Notes: a model not told the origin generated them from the letters alone. A DNA stretch of 64,000 bases from Sphingomonas sp. Leaf67 (GCF_001421965.1 NZ_LMLP01000001.1:558001-622000), one strand, 5' to 3'. Positions 16,375 through 27,600 are shown, counted from the first letter of the stretch. Made by a program: numbers and translations.

Positions 16375-17483
16375 GCATCACCATCAACGCCGCGTTCGAC
16401 AGCGGCAATATCCGCTTGGTCGCCATTCAGGGCGACGTGATCGATCTGGAGATCGTCGCCGACCGCGCGTCCGACTTCTACCAATGGTTCCATTTCCGCG
16501 TCGCCGGCGCACGCGGCCGAACGCTGACGTTCCGCATCGTCAACGCCGGCGGATCGGCCTATGCGTTCGGCTGGCCCGGTTACGCCACGCGGATGAGCAC
16601 CGACCGCACGGCATGGCGACAGGTCGATACCGGCTATGCCGACGGCGTCCTCACCTTCAGCGCGACCTACGACACCGATCTCGCGTGGTTCGCCTATTTC
16701 GCGCCCTACACCATGGATCGCCACGACGACCTGATCGCGCGCATCGCGGTGCGGCCGGGGGTCGTCCACCGCGAACTGGGCCAGAGCCTCGACGGTCGCG
16801 CGATCGATTATCTGACGCTCGGCGATGGCCCGTTGCAGGTCTGGGCCTATGCCCGCCAGCATCCCGGCGAATCGATGTGCGAATGGTTCATGGAGGGGCT
16901 GCTCGAACGTCTGACCGATCCGGCCGACGCGGTCGCTACCGATCTGCGGCAGCGCATGGCCTTCCACTGCGTCCCCAACATGAACCCCGACGGGTCGTAT
17001 CGCGGCCATCTGCGCACCAACGCCGCGGGCGTGAACCTCAACCGCGAATGGCACGCCCCGTCGGCGGAGCGCAGCCCCGAAGTGCTGTGCGTCCTCGGCC
17101 GCATGGACGAGACCGGCGTCGACATCGCCATCGACGTGCACGGCGACGAAGCGATTCCCGCCAACTTCATCGCCGGCTACGAAGGCATCCCCAACTGGAC
17201 CGACGAGCATGGCGCGCGCTTCACCGCGTTCGGCGCGGCATGGGCGGCGGCTACGCCCGATTTCCAGACCAGGCTCGGCTATCCCATATCGGCCGCCGGA
17301 CGGGCGAACCTGTCGATGTCGACCAACCAGATCGCCAACCGCTTCGGCGCGCTCGGCATGACGCTGGAAATGCCGTTCAAGGATCACGATCCCAATCCCG
17401 ATCCCGAATTCGGCTGGTCGCCCGAACGGTCGAAACGGCTGGCGCATAGCTGGCTGGAGGTGCTGGCGGACATCACGCGGTGA
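16371..17483 (+). CDS. Bacterial cytosolic carboxypeptidase, M14D (AGBL/CCP type)
   Basis: This 370-residue protein has an N-terminal beta-sandwich (residues 1-120, FYQWFHFRVAGARGRTLTFR) and an M14 zinc domain. Ligands are His164 and Glu167 in RQHPGESMCEWFMEG, and His257 in IDVHGDE; the catalytic Glu is probably Glu333 in LEMPFKDHD. NMNPDGSYRGHLRTNAAGVN is the substrate-binding Asn/Arg segment. Eukaryotic relatives remove C-terminal glutamates from tubulin; bacterial substrates are largely unknown. It has no signal peptide, so it is cytosolic. Tight 4-bp overlaps bind it to both neighbours. Confidence 0.9.
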   Translation: MSITINAAFDSGNIRLVAIQGDVIDLEIVADRASDFYQWFHFRVAGARGRTLTFRIVNAGGSAYAFGWPGYATRMSTDRTAWRQVDTGYADGVLTFSATYDTDLAWFAYFAPYTMDRHDDLIARIAVRPGVVHRELGQSLDGRAIDYLTLGDGPLQVWAYARQHPGESMCEWFMEGLLERLTDPADAVATDLRQRMAFHCVPNMNPDGSYRGHLRTNAAGVNLNREWHAPSAERSPEVLCVLGRMDETGVDIAIDVHGDEAIPANFIAGYEGIPNWTDEHGARFTAFGAAWAAATPDFQTRLGYPISAAGRANLSMSTNQIANRFGALGMTLEMPFKDHDPNPDPEFGWSPERSKRLAHSWLEVLADITR

Positions 17484-17935
17484 TCGTCCGTCCGGGCGGC
17501 CTCGATCATCCGGCCACCGCAGCGCTGCTGGCGGCGCATCTCGTCGATATGCACGCCAGTTCGCCGCCGGGCAGCGTCTACGCGCTCGACCTGTCAAGGC
17601 TGGCGACGCCCGACATCGCGTTCTTCACTGCATGGGACGGCGAAGGCCTGCTCGGCTGCGGCGCGTTGCGCACGCTCGGCGACGGTACGGGCGAGGTGAA
17701 ATCGATGCGTACCGATCCCGCGGCACGCGGTCGTGGCACCGGGCAGGCGATCCTCGACCACATCGTCGGCCATGCGCGGGCGGCGGGCCTGACCGGCCTG
17801 CTGCTCGAAACCGGCACCGGCACGATGTTCGATGCGGCCCACCGGCTGTACGCCCGCAACGGCTTCGTGCCCTGCCCGCCCTTCGGTGGCTACGTTGCGA
17901 CCGCCTTCAACCGGTTCCTCTCCCGCCCGCTTTAG
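17480..17935 (+). CDS. GNAT-family N-acetyltransferase
   Basis: This 151-residue GNAT begins at GTG 17480, overlapping the peptidase stop (GTGA). Motif A reads EVKSMRTDPAARGRGTGQAI, the acetyl-CoA pyrophosphate loop, and motif B lies in LLLETGTGTMFDAAHRLYAR. It resembles the PhnO/YncA small-substrate class. Because it is translationally coupled to an M14 carboxypeptidase, it may modify that enzyme's peptide or amino-acid product, but this is inference. Confidence 0.88.
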   Translation: MIVRPGGLDHPATAALLAAHLVDMHASSPPGSVYALDLSRLATPDIAFFTAWDGEGLLGCGALRTLGDGTGEVKSMRTDPAARGRGTGQAILDHIVGHARAAGLTGLLLETGTGTMFDAAHRLYARNGFVPCPPFGGYVATAFNRFLSRPL

Positions 17936-17971
17936 GCTAGTCGCGACCCCGACAACCGCAATGGAGGCCAC

Positions 17972-18658
17972 ATGCCCACGCTCGTCCTGATCCGCCACGG
18001 CCAGTCCGCCTGGAATCTCGAAAACCGCTTCACCGGCTGGTGGGACGTCAACCTGACCGAGAAGGGCGAGGGCGAAGCCAAGGCAGCGGGCGAGTTGCTC
18101 GCCGAAAAGGGGCATGATTTCGACGTCTGCTTCACCAGCTATCAGACGCGCGCGATCAAGACGCTGAACCTCGCGCTGGAGGCGATGGGCCGCCTGTGGC
18201 TCCCGGTCGAAAAGGACTGGCGCCTGAACGAGCGGCATTATGGCGGCCTGACCGGGCTCGACAAGGCGGAGACCGCGGCCAAGCATGGCGATGAACAGGT
18301 CAAGATCTGGCGTCGCAGCTTCGACGTGCCGCCGCCGCTGCCCGAAGCGGACAGCCCATGGGACCTGTCGGCCGACCGCCGCTATGCCGGGATCGACATT
18401 CCGCAGACCGAAAGCCTGAAGGACACGATCGACCGCGTCCTCCCCTATTGGGAAAGCCGCATCGCCCCCGAACTGAAGGCCAGCAAGCGCGTCCTGATCT
18501 CGGCACACGGCAACTCGCTGCGCGCGCTGGTCAAGCATCTGTCGGGCATTCCCGATGACGAGATTACCGGCCTCGAAATCCCGACCGGTCAGCCGATCGT
18601 GTACGAACTGACCGACGATTTGACGCCGACCGACCGCTACTATCTCAGCGAGCGGTAA
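17972..18658 (+). CDS. gpmA: 2,3-bisphosphoglycerate-dependent phosphoglycerate mutase
   Basis: This 228-residue glycolytic enzyme interconverts 3- and 2-phosphoglycerate. RHG with the phosphorylated His9 lies in [20 protein letters not shown]. The second catalytic His is in [16 protein letters not shown], and the catalytic Glu in [21 protein letters not shown] is also typical. The length fits dPGM. It has its own start 36 bp after the GNAT gene, preceded by GGAGG. The following 388-bp gap holds a palindromic repeat. Confidence 0.95.
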   Translation: MPTLVLIRHGQSAWNLENRFTGWWDVNLTEKGEGEAKAAGELLAEKGHDFDVCFTSYQTRAIKTLNLALEAMGRLWLPVEKDWRLNERHYGGLTGLDKAETAAKHGDEQVKIWRRSFDVPPPLPEADSPWDLSADRRYAGIDIPQTESLKDTIDRVLPYWESRIAPELKASKRVLISAHGNSLRALVKHLSGIPDDEITGLEIPTGQPIVYELTDDLTPTDRYYLSER

Positions 18659-18685
18659 GCGCGTCTAACGTACCCATACAGATTA

Positions 18686-18804
18686 CCGTTTGGTTCGAGC
18701 AGCTTCGAGCGAAGTCGAGAAGCGTCCGTCGAGAACGCCCCGTTTGGGGAAACCCTTTCGGCGACGGCTCTCGACAAGCTCGAACCTCTGCTCGAAGCAA
18801 ACGG
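18686..18804 (+). repeat. ~120-bp inverted-repeat element, family C, copy 1
   Basis: Reading starts CCGTTTGGTTCGAGCAGCTT and ends CTCTGCTCGAAGCAAACGG. The inner part holds TTCGAGCGAAGTCGAGAAG and CTCTCGACAAGCTCGAACC, which are partly complementary. A second copy, inverted, occupies 29131-29252. The surrounding gap 18659-19046 has no other feature that I can support. A purE promoter presumably lies in 18805-19046. Confidence 0.8.
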
Positions 18805-19046
18805 AGGGCATAAGGTCAGGGCCGCAAACCCCTTTCCTACACGCCCCACCCCCGCCAAACTCCCCTCTGGCCCCAGACCCCGGCCGCCGCTCTTTGACCT
18901 CGCAAAACATCCACCGCACAAACTGCTCACGAGTGTGACCTTTGTGACCTTTGGGCATTTGAATACGCCGCCGCGGCATCCTTCCGCTTGCCCTGTTTCG
19001 GCCCCTTGCCTAAGCAGCGCCCTCCCCCAAGCGTTACGGGCAGACA

Positions 19047-19532
19047 ATGAACGACGCACCGTTGGTCGGCATCATCATGGGCAGCACTTCCGATTGGGAG
19101 ACGATGCGCCACGCCGCCGAAACCCTGACCAAACTCGGCGTTCCGCATGAGACGAAGGTCGTCTCCGCGCACCGCACCCCCGCCCGGCTGGTCGACTATG
19201 CGACGACCGCGGTGCAGCGCGGGCTGAAGGTCGTGATCGCCGGTGCCGGCGGCGCGGCCCACCTGCCGGGCATGGTCGCGTCGATGACCCGCCTGCCCGT
19301 GCTGGGCGTGCCAGTCGAATCGCACGCGCTGAAGGGCATGGATAGCCTGCTGTCGATCGTGCAGATGCCCGGCGGCGTTCCGGTCGGCACGCTGGCGATC
19401 GGCAAGGCGGGGGCGATCAACGCCGGCCTGCTCGCCGCCTCGATCCTCGCCACCGCCGACGATGCGCTGGCCGAACGGCTCGACGCGTGGCGGTCCGCGC
19501 AGACCGATGGCGTGGCGATCGATCCGCAATGA
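19047..19532 (+). CDS. purE: N5-carboxyaminoimidazole ribonucleotide mutase
   Basis: This 161-residue class-I PurE moves the carboxyl group of N5-CAIR to give CAIR in purine synthesis. The family loop [18 protein letters not shown] (residues ~7-24) carries the active-site Ser/Asp. SAHRTPARL supplies the catalytic His45-region, and [15 protein letters not shown] and [17 protein letters not shown] are conserved. It overlaps purK by 4 bp (ATGA), the standard PurE-PurK unit. A hydrophobic mid-section is usual for the octamer. Confidence 0.96.
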   Translation: MNDAPLVGIIMGSTSDWETMRHAAETLTKLGVPHETKVVSAHRTPARLVDYATTAVQRGLKVVIAGAGGAAHLPGMVASMTRLPVLGVPVESHALKGMDSLLSIVQMPGGVPVGTLAIGKAGAINAGLLAASILATADDALAERLDAWRSAQTDGVAIDPQ

Positions 19533-20587
19533 CACCGCTGCCCCCCGGATCGACGATCGGCATCATCGGATCGGGCCAGCTCGGCCGGATGATCGGCGTC
19601 GCCGCCGCGCAGCTCGGCTACCGCATCCATGTCTATGCACCCGACAGCGGCCCGGCCAACGACATCGCCTTCGCGCATAGCCGCGGCGACTATGACGATA
19701 TCGACGCGTTGCGCGCCTTCGCCCGGCAGGTCGACGTCGTCACCTACGAATTCGAGAATATCGCCGCCGCCCCGATCGAGACGCTGGGCGACAAGGTCCG
19801 CCCGTCGGCCCGCTCGCTCGCGGTCGCGCAGGACCGGGTCCGCGAAAAGCGCTTCGTCGAGGCATTGGGCGGCCGTCCCGCCCGCTGGGCCGAGGTCGCC
19901 GACCGCGCCGCGCTCGATGCGGCGATCGACACCGTCGGCTGCCCGGCGGTGCTCAAGACCACCCGCTTCGGCTATGATGGCAAGGGGCAGGCCCGGCTGC
20001 TGTCGCCCAACGACGCCAGCGCGGCATGGCTGGCGATCGGCGGCGGACCAGCGATCCTCGAAGCGTTCGTCGACTTCGAACAGGAATTCTCGGTCGTGCT
20101 GGCACGCGGTGTCGATGGTACGGTCGCGCTGTATCCGTCACCGGTGAATGTCCACAAGGACGGCATCCTCGACACCTCGACCGTCCCCGCCCCGTCGATC
20201 GAACCGTGGCGGGCCGAGGCCGAGGCGCTGGCCTGCAAGGTGGCTGACGCGCTCGACCATGTCGGCGTGCTGACGCTTGAATTCTTCTGCGGGGCCGACG
20301 GCGCGGTGTTCAACGAAATGGCCCCGCGCGTCCACAACTCGGGCCACTGGACGATCGAGGGTGCGGAGACGTCGCAGTTCGAGAACCATGTCCGCGCGGT
20401 GTTGGGCCTGCCGCTCGGCGGCACCGGCCTCACCGGGACGCGGGTCGAGATGACCAACCTGATCGGCGACGATGTCGACCAGTGGCAGGCACTGCTGACC
20501 GAACCCAGCGCGCATCTACACCTCTACGGCAAGAACGAAGCCCGCCCCGGCCGCAAGATGGGCCATGTGACGCGGGTCAAACGCTAA
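19529..20587 (+). CDS. purK: 5-(carboxyamino)imidazole ribonucleotide synthase
   Basis: This 352-residue ATP-grasp enzyme converts AIR, bicarbonate and ATP to N5-CAIR. The pre-ATP-grasp motif [20 protein letters not shown] is at the start, the ATP-grasp glycine loop and Lys in [15 protein letters not shown], and the metal-binding Glu/Asn in [15 protein letters not shown]. The start ATG 19529 overlaps the purE stop, and an earlier in-frame ATG at 19487 lies inside purE and is rejected. It works directly before PurE in the pathway. Confidence 0.95.
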   Translation: MTPLPPGSTIGIIGSGQLGRMIGVAAAQLGYRIHVYAPDSGPANDIAFAHSRGDYDDIDALRAFARQVDVVTYEFENIAAAPIETLGDKVRPSARSLAVAQDRVREKRFVEALGGRPARWAEVADRAALDAAIDTVGCPAVLKTTRFGYDGKGQARLLSPNDASAAWLAIGGGPAILEAFVDFEQEFSVVLARGVDGTVALYPSPVNVHKDGILDTSTVPAPSIEPWRAEAEALACKVADALDHVGVLTLEFFCGADGAVFNEMAPRVHNSGHWTIEGAETSQFENHVRAVLGLPLGGTGLTGTRVEMTNLIGDDVDQWQALLTEPSAHLHLYGKNEARPGRKMGHVTRVKR

Positions 20588-20589
20588 AT

Positions 20590-20653
20590 CCTCCCCGCTC
20601 TGCGGGGAGGGGGCTTCCCCGACCGGATCACTCGCGGACTTCCCCCCTCCCTC
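20590..20653. repeat. Hairpin repeat related to family B
   Basis: TCCTCCCCGCTCTGCGGGGA gives a 7-bp hairpin, followed by GGGGGCTTCCCCGACC. It lies between the convergent purK and oligopeptidase genes and may also terminate them. Confidence 0.55.
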
Positions 20654-20664
20654 CCGGCAACGAC

Positions 20665-22722
20665 TTACGCTTCGACCCCCAACTGCCACAGCACGAACGC
20701 CATCTCCTCGGCCGCCTCGCGCAAACTCTCCCACCGCCCCGACTTGCCGCCATGGCCCGCGCCCATATTGGTCTTGAGCAGCAGCACATTATCGTCGGTC
20801 TTGGTTGCGCGGAGCCGCGCCGCCCACTTGGCCGGCTCCCAATAGGTAACGCGCGGATCGTTCAGTCCTCCCGAAATGAACACCGGCGGATAGGCCTGTG
20901 CGGTCACATTGTCATACGGGCTGTACGACCGGATCAGTTCGAACGCCGCCTTGTCCTCGATCGGATTGCCCCATTCGGGCCATTCGCCGGGCGTCAGCGG
21001 CAGGCTGTCGTCGAGCATGGTGTTCAGCACATCGACGAACGGTACGCTCGCCACCACCGCGCCCCATAGCTCGGGGTCGGAGTTCATTACCGCCCCCATC
21101 AACTCGCCACCCGCCGATCCGCCGGCAATCGCGATCCGCCCTTTCCCGGTGAAGCCGAGGTCGATCAGCCCCTTCGCCACATCGACGAAGTCGTTGAACG
21201 TGTTGGTCCGCTTCTCCAGCTTGCCGTCCAGATACCATTGCTGGCCAAGGTCGTCGCCACCCCGGATATGGGCGATGGCGAACGCCATGCCGCGGTCGAG
21301 GAACGACATGCGGCTGGTCGAGAAACCCGGCGGGATCGCATAGCCATACGCGCCATAGCTGTAGAGATAGAGCTTGCCCGTCCCGTCGCGCGGGAAGTCC
21401 TTCGGGTACACCACCGAACACGGGATCGCGGTGCCGTCGCGCGCAGTGATGTGCAGCCGCTCGGTCGCATAGCGGGCGGAGTCGTAGCCCGACGGGATCG
21501 TCTGCACCTTGCGGACGGTCAGACCGCCGCTTGCGACGTCATAGTCGTAGACGGTGCCCGGCGTGACCATCGATTCATAACCAAGCCGCAGGGTATCGAC
21601 GTCATATTCCGGATTGTCGCCCAGCCCGACAACAAAGCTCGCCTCCGGAAACGCGATCGGCCGCGCCGCCCCGCCCGCATAGTCATGCAGCCGGATCTGA
21701 TCGAGCCCGTCGAGCCGCCCTTCGACGACGAACAGCTTCGCGAAGGTCGTGATCCCGGTCATGTAGAAATGCGGGTCGGCCGCGATCAACTCCTGCCAGT
21801 CGCCGGGCCGTTCCAGCGGCGCGGTCGCAAGTCGGAAGTTCGGATGGGTGTCGTTGGTGTGGATGAACAGCGTGCCGTCATGCTCCTCGACATCATATTC
21901 GACATGTTCCTCGCGCGCCCGGACGAGGATCGGTTCGGCGGTCGGATCGTCGGCCGGGATCAGCCGTACCTCGCTGGTGACGTGGTCGCCCGCCGAGATG
22001 ACAAGGAAGCGCCGCGACTGGGTCTCGCCGACCGATACCCGCCAGCCCTCATCGGCCTCGTGATACAGTTCGATGTCCTGCTCGATGAGAGTGCCGATGC
22101 GGTGCAGCCGGGCATTGTCGGTGCGCCATTGTTCGTTGGCCAGACCGTAGAGAAAGCCGGTGGAGTCGGCCGTCCACACCAGTTCGGACAGCGTTCCCGG
22201 GATCACGTCGGCCAGCAATTCGCCGGTCGCCAGATCCTTGACCTGCGCCTCGAACCGCTCGCCGCCGTCATCGTCGATCGCATAGGCGAGCAGCCGCCCG
22301 TCGGGGCTGACCGACAGCGCGCCCAGCCGGAAATATTCCTTGCCCTCGGCCAGCGCCGGTTCGTCGAGGATCAGTTCGTCGGCACCGCCCGCCACCGGCT
22401 TGCGCCACCAGCGGCGATACTCGCCGCCGGTTTCGAAATCGGACCAGTACCACCAGTCGCCGTCGCGTTGCGGCACGGTCGCGTCATCTTCCTTGATCCG
22501 TGCCCGCATCTCGGTGAACAGCGTATCGATCAACGGTTGATGCGGGCGCATCACCGCATCGAAATAGTCGTTCTCCGCCTTCAGATAGGCGAGCACGTCT
22601 TCGTCCTCGACCTTCGGATAATTCGGGTCACGCAGCCATGCCCATGGATCGTCGACGACGATGCCATGGCGTTCGAAGGTGTGGGCACGTTGTTCGGCGA
22701 TCGGCGGAATGGGTCTGGTCAT
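20665..22722 (-). CDS. ptrB: Oligopeptidase B (S9A prolyl oligopeptidase family)
   Basis: This 685-residue cytosolic serine peptidase cleaves oligopeptides after Arg or Lys. It has an N-terminal propeller region and a C-terminal alpha/beta hydrolase. Triad: Ser in AIAGGSAGGELMGAV, Asp in ISGGLNDPRVTYWEP, His in TNMGAGHGGKSGRW. HGIVVDDPWAWLRDPNYPK at the start and YGAYG(YAIPPGF) oxyanion motif are typical of OpB. The ATG at 22722 is chosen because homologues begin near MTRPIPP; residues upstream lie in the divergent promoter region. It diverges from the aminopeptidase P gene. Confidence 0.93.
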   Translation of the reverse strand: MTRPIPPIAEQRAHTFERHGIVVDDPWAWLRDPNYPKVEDEDVLAYLKAENDYFDAVMRPHQPLIDTLFTEMRARIKEDDATVPQRDGDWWYWSDFETGGEYRRWWRKPVAGGADELILDEPALAEGKEYFRLGALSVSPDGRLLAYAIDDDGGERFEAQVKDLATGELLADVIPGTLSELVWTADSTGFLYGLANEQWRTDNARLHRIGTLIEQDIELYHEADEGWRVSVGETQSRRFLVISAGDHVTSEVRLIPADDPTAEPILVRAREEHVEYDVEEHDGTLFIHTNDTHPNFRLATAPLERPGDWQELIAADPHFYMTGITTFAKLFVVEGRLDGLDQIRLHDYAGGAARPIAFPEASFVVGLGDNPEYDVDTLRLGYESMVTPGTVYDYDVASGGLTVRKVQTIPSGYDSARYATERLHITARDGTAIPCSVVYPKDFPRDGTGKLYLYSYGAYGYAIPPGFSTSRMSFLDRGMAFAIAHIRGGDDLGQQWYLDGKLEKRTNTFNDFVDVAKGLIDLGFTGKGRIAIAGGSAGGELMGAVMNSDPELWGAVVASVPFVDVLNTMLDDSLPLTPGEWPEWGNPIEDKAAFELIRSYSPYDNVTAQAYPPVFISGGLNDPRVTYWEPAKWAARLRATKTDDNVLLLKTNMGAGHGGKSGRWESLREAAEEMAFVLWQLGVEA

Positions 22723-22807
22723 AGGACGCCCATATGGGACGCGCCGTTGCCGACGTCGAGTTCGGTTGTGCTTTTGTGACGCGGTCGTGGCTGGTAACCA
22801 CGCGGCC

Positions 22808-24613
22808 ATGACCAACAACTACCACGAACGCCTTGTCGCCCTGCGCACCCGCCTCGCCACGCTGAACCTCACCGGGTTCGTCGTGCCGCTGACCGACGAA
22901 CATATGAGCGAATATGTCGGCGACTATGCCCAGCGCCTCGCCTGGCTGACCGGGTTCAAGGGGTCGGCGGGCAGCGCGGTCGTGCTGCGCGACACGGCGG
23001 TGATGTTCACCGACGGCCGCTACACGCTGCAGGTCCGCGAACAGGTCGACGCCGCCGACTGGCAGTTCGTGCAGGTGCCCGCGACGTCGATGACCGACTG
23101 GCTGCGGGGTGCCGTGCAGGCCGGTGATAGGATCGGCTATGATCCATGGCTGGCGACGGTCGATTGGGTCGCGTCCGCACGGGAGGCGCTGGCCGATGCC
23201 GGCGCGGAGCTGGCGGCGATCGACACCAACCCGATCGACGCGCTCTGGCGCGATCGCGCCGCCCCCTCGCCCGCGCCGATGGGTGTGCAAGACGATGCGC
23301 TGACCGGTCGCACCTCTGCCGAAAAGCGTGCGGCGATCGGCGAATGGCTGACCGAACGAAGGGCGGACGCGGTGATCCTGTCGGCGCTCGATTCGATCGC
23401 ATGGACATTCAACGTGCGCGGGACGGACGTGGCGCATACCCCGGTCGCGCTCAGCTATGCGATCGTTCATGCCGACGGCACCGCCGATCTCTTCGCCGCG
23501 CCCGGCAAGGTCGGCGACGATGTCGTCCGCCATCTCGGCAACGCGGTGACGGTCCGGCCGATGACGGCGTTCAAGGACGCGCTCGGCCAGTTCGCCGGCA
23601 AGCGCGTCGCTGCCGACCCCGATCGTGCCGTCGCGGCGATCCACGAAACGCTGCGACTGGGCGGCGCGACGATCGTCGCCGAACGCGATCCGACCGTTCT
23701 TGCCAAGGCGATCAAGAACCCCGTCGAGATCGCCGGCCACGCCGCAGCGCAGGCACGTGACGGTGCGGCGATGGTCCGCTTCCTGAAATGGTTCGAGGAA
23801 ACCGCACCGTCGGGCACGCTGACGGAATTGTCGGCATCCGACCGGCTGGAGGCGATGCGCGCCGAAACCCGATGCTTACGCGACCTATCGTTCGACACGA
23901 TCAGCGCCACCGGCGCGCACGCCGCCAGCCCACACTACAAGGCGACGGTCGAGAGCGACGCGGCGATCCTGCCCGGCCAGCTCTATCTGATCGATTCAGG
24001 CGGGCAGTATGCCGATGGCACTACCGACATCACCCGCGTCATGCCGGTCGGGGCCGTGTCCGACGAAATGCGCGACCGCTTCACGCGCGTGCTGAAGGGG
24101 CATATCGCGATCGACACCGCCATCTTCCCCGACGGAACGCTGGGCGGGCACATCGACGGCTTCGCGCGACGGCCCTTGTGGGAAGCAGGGCTCGATTACG
24201 CGCATGGCACCGGCCACGGCATCGGCAGCTATCTGTCGGTGCATGAAGGACCGCAGCGGATCGGTGCGCCCAATTATCCGGGCGGCGGACCGATGGAGCC
24301 GCTGCGCGCCGGCATGATGCTGTCGAACGAGCCGGGCTATTACAAGGCGGGCGAATACGGCATCCGCATCGAAAACCTGCTGCTGGTAGTCGAACGCGAC
24401 ATCCCCGGCGGCGACCTGCCGATGCTGGGATTCGAGACACTGACCTTCGTGCCGATCGAGCGGACGCTGATCGTACCGGCGCTGCTGACGCCGACCGAGC
24501 GGGCGTGGGTCGATGCCTATCACGCTCGCGTCGCCGACCTGCTGACGCCGCTGCTCGACCTCGAGACAGCGGCGTGGGTCGCTGCGAAGTGCGCGCCGTT
24601 ACAGGTTGAGTAG
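22808..24613 (+). CDS. pepP: Xaa-Pro aminopeptidase (M24B), three-domain type
   Basis: This 601-residue aminopeptidase P removes N-terminal residues preceding proline. It has two creatinase-like domains (residues ~1-310) and an M24 metallopeptidase domain with the metal ligands in LIDSGGQYADGTTDITRVM (two Asp), HGTGHGIGSYL (His), SNEPGYYKAGEYG (Glu) and RIENLLLV (Glu). This long form resembles eukaryotic cytosolic APP1 more than E. coli PepP (~440 aa). The ATG at 22808 fits that family start. Its 3' end overlaps the convergent putA by 15 bp. It is divergent from oligopeptidase B. Confidence 0.92.
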   Translation: MTNNYHERLVALRTRLATLNLTGFVVPLTDEHMSEYVGDYAQRLAWLTGFKGSAGSAVVLRDTAVMFTDGRYTLQVREQVDAADWQFVQVPATSMTDWLRGAVQAGDRIGYDPWLATVDWVASAREALADAGAELAAIDTNPIDALWRDRAAPSPAPMGVQDDALTGRTSAEKRAAIGEWLTERRADAVILSALDSIAWTFNVRGTDVAHTPVALSYAIVHADGTADLFAAPGKVGDDVVRHLGNAVTVRPMTAFKDALGQFAGKRVAADPDRAVAAIHETLRLGGATIVAERDPTVLAKAIKNPVEIAGHAAAQARDGAAMVRFLKWFEETAPSGTLTELSASDRLEAMRAETRCLRDLSFDTISATGAHAASPHYKATVESDAAILPGQLYLIDSGGQYADGTTDITRVMPVGAVSDEMRDRFTRVLKGHIAIDTAIFPDGTLGGHIDGFARRPLWEAGLDYAHGTGHGIGSYLSVHEGPQRIGAPNYPGGGPMEPLRAGMMLSNEPGYYKAGEYGIRIENLLLVVERDIPGGDLPMLGFETLTFVPIERTLIVPALLTPTERAWVDAYHARVADLLTPLLDLETAAWVAAKCAPLQVE

Positions 24614-27600
24614 CGCCGGGTCGCCGCCCTTCGCCATGATGTTGATCGAGGTCGATCGCTCGGCGGCATAGCGCAGCAGCGCGTCGGGACCGCCCGCCTT
24701 CGGGCCGGTGCCCGACAGTCCTTCGCCGCCGAACGGCTGCACGCCGACGACCGCGCCGATGATCGAGCGATTGACATAGACGTTGCCCGCCGGAACCAGC
24801 GCCGCGACTTCCTCGGCAAAGCGGTCGATGCGACTATGGATGCCGAGCGTCAGGCCATAGCCGCGCGCCGCCAGCTTGCCCGCAACATCGGGGAGATCAG
24901 CCGGATCATAGCGATAGATGTGCAGGATCGGGCCGAATACCTCGCGTTCGAGGAAGTCGGGGTTGGGCACTTCGGCGATGACCAGCGCGAAATAGGTGCC
25001 GCGTTCGTCCCAACCGCGCACATCGGCGCGGAACAGGATCTTCGCCTCGCGCTCCAGCCGTTCGACATGGGCGTTCAGCGCGCCACGGGCATCGGCGTCG
25101 ATGACCGGGCCGATATCGGTCGCCGGATCGGACGGATCGCCCAACACCATGCAACCCGCCGCGCCGACCAGCGTCTCGATCACCGCATCGGCGGTATCCC
25201 TGGGCAGGTACAGCAGGCGCAGCGCCGAACAGCGCTGTCCGGCCGAGCCGAAGGCCGACAACAGGACGTCGTCGACGACCTGTTCGCGCAGCGCACTGGT
25301 GTCGACGAACAGGCCATTCAGGCCGCCGGTTTCGGCGATGAACGGCAGGATCGGGCCGTTGCGGTTGGCCAGCGTGCGGTTGATCGCCCACGCGGTATCG
25401 GTGCCGCCGGTGAAGGCGACGCCGGCGATCGCGGGATGCGTGACCAGCGCCGCGCCGACCTGTGCGCCATCGCCGGGGAGTAGCGCGAGCAGGTCGGGAT
25501 CGAGGCCGGCGGCGTGGAACAGGCGGACCGCTTCATGGGCGACCAGCGGGGTTTGCTCGGCGGGTTTGGCGAGAACGGCGTTGCCGGCGGCAAGTGCGGC
25601 GGCGACCTGTCCGGTGAAGATCGCGAGGGGGAAATTCCATGGGGAAATGCAGACGAAGACGCCGCGACCGTGGAGTTCGATCTGGTTCACCTCGCCCACC
25701 GGACCCGGCAGCACGGTCGGGCCGGCGAAGCGGGTTTCGGCCAACAGTGCGTAATAGCGGCAGAAATCGATCGCTTCGCGGACCTCGGCCACGGCATCGT
25801 TCAGCGTCTTGCCGGCTTCGGCGGAGAGGATGGCAATGAAGCGGTCCATCTGCGCGTCTAGGGCGTCGGCCATCGTGCGCAGCACCTTGCCGCGACCGAC
25901 GCCGCCAAGGGCGTTCCAGCGGGGTTGGGCGGTGCGGGCGAGTGCTGCGGCCTGGTCGATTTCGCTGGGGGTAGCGGGGCTTACCGAGCCGATGGTGCGG
26001 CTGTGGTCGACGGGGCTGACCATGGTTGCGGCACCCACACCAAGGGTCGATTTGCCGCCGATCAGGGGGGTGGCGTGGATGTTGGCGAAGGTGTCACGTA
26101 CCGATGCCGCCCCGGACCGGACCGAGGCGATCGAATAGTCGCGGCCAAGGGGGTTGGCGCGGCCGGGATAGATGTCGGATGGGGACGGAAGGCGCGGATG
26201 TTGGCGCGGGGAGGCCGCCACCGCCGCGACCGGGTCGGCGACCAGTTGCGCCGCGGGGACTTCCTCGTCGAGGAGGGCGTTGACGAAGCTGCTGTTCGCA
26301 CCGTTTTCGAGCAGGCGGCGGACCAGATAGGGGAGCAGTTCCTGATGCCCGCCGACCGGCGCATAGGCCCGCAGGATCAGCTGGTTATCGCCGGTTCCTG
26401 ACGCGGCGCGGTACAGCCCCTCACCCATGCCGTGCAGGCGCTGGTGCTCGATCGCCACGCCCGCGCGCGTCGCCATGTGCCGCACCGCCATCAGGCTGTG
26501 GGCGTTATGCGTCGCAAACTGTGGGTAGAGCGCGGGCGCGGCGGCGATCAACTTGTGCGCGCAGACCAGATAGGACAGGTCGGTCGCGGCCTTCGACGTG
26601 AACACCGGATAGCCGGGATGCCCGGCGATTTGGGCGCGCTTGACCTCGCTGTCCCAGTACGCGCCCTTGACCAGCCGGACCATGATCCGCCGCCCGGTGT
26701 CGCGCGCCAGCCGTTCCAGCCCGTCGATCACGCCACGCGCACGCTTGCCATAGGCCTGCACGACGACGCCGAGACCGGTCCAGTCGCCAAGCTCGGCCTC
26801 ACGCGCCAGCCGGTCGATCAGCTTGAGCGACAGCGCCAGCCGGTCGGCCTCCTCGGCATCGATCGCGAGGTTCAGGTTGTGGCGGGCACCGATCAGCGCG
26901 AGCCGCTTCATCCGCGGATAGAGGTCGGCGAAGACGTCCTCCTCGCGCACCGCTTCATAGCGCGGACACAGCGCCGAGAGTTTGACGGAGACGCCATGCC
27001 CCTGTTCGGGGGTACTGCCGGGCGCGCGGGCACGACCGACGGCATCGATCGCGGCGGCATAGATATGTTCGTAGCGATCGGCATCGGCGGCGGTCCGTGC
27101 CCCCTCCCCCAGCATGTCGAACGAGCAGAGATAGCCTTCCTTGGCGGCACGCTTCAGCGCCGCCTCGATCGTCGCGCCCAGCACGAACTGGTCGCCCATG
27201 ATGCCGACCGCCGCCGCCAGCGCGCGACGGATGACCGGTTCGCCCAACCGCCCGGCCAGCCGCCGGATCGTTTCGCCGACCCCCGCCGGACCTTCGTCGC
27301 CGACCAGCTTGCCGGTAAGCGTCAGGCCGATGGTCGAGGCGTTGACGAACAGGCTGGACGATTGCCCAAGATGCGCCGCCCAGTCGGCGGTCCCGACCTT
27401 TTCGGCGATCAGCCGGTCGCGGGTCGCGGCATCGGGCGTGCGCAACAGCGCCTCGGCGAGGCACATCAGCGCCAGCCCTTCCTGCGTGCCCAGCGAGAAT
27501 TGCTGGAGGAAGCCTTCGACCACGCCGGGCTTGGCGGCGGCGGCACGGGTGCGCTCGACCAGCGTCGCGGCCTTGGCGACGATCTCGCTGCGGTCGGACT

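Noticed and set aside
18659..19046. Possible CRISPR-like array from repeated TCGAGAAG/CTCGAAC motifs
   Set aside because: No equal-length direct repeats with unique spacers; the pattern is one palindromic element.
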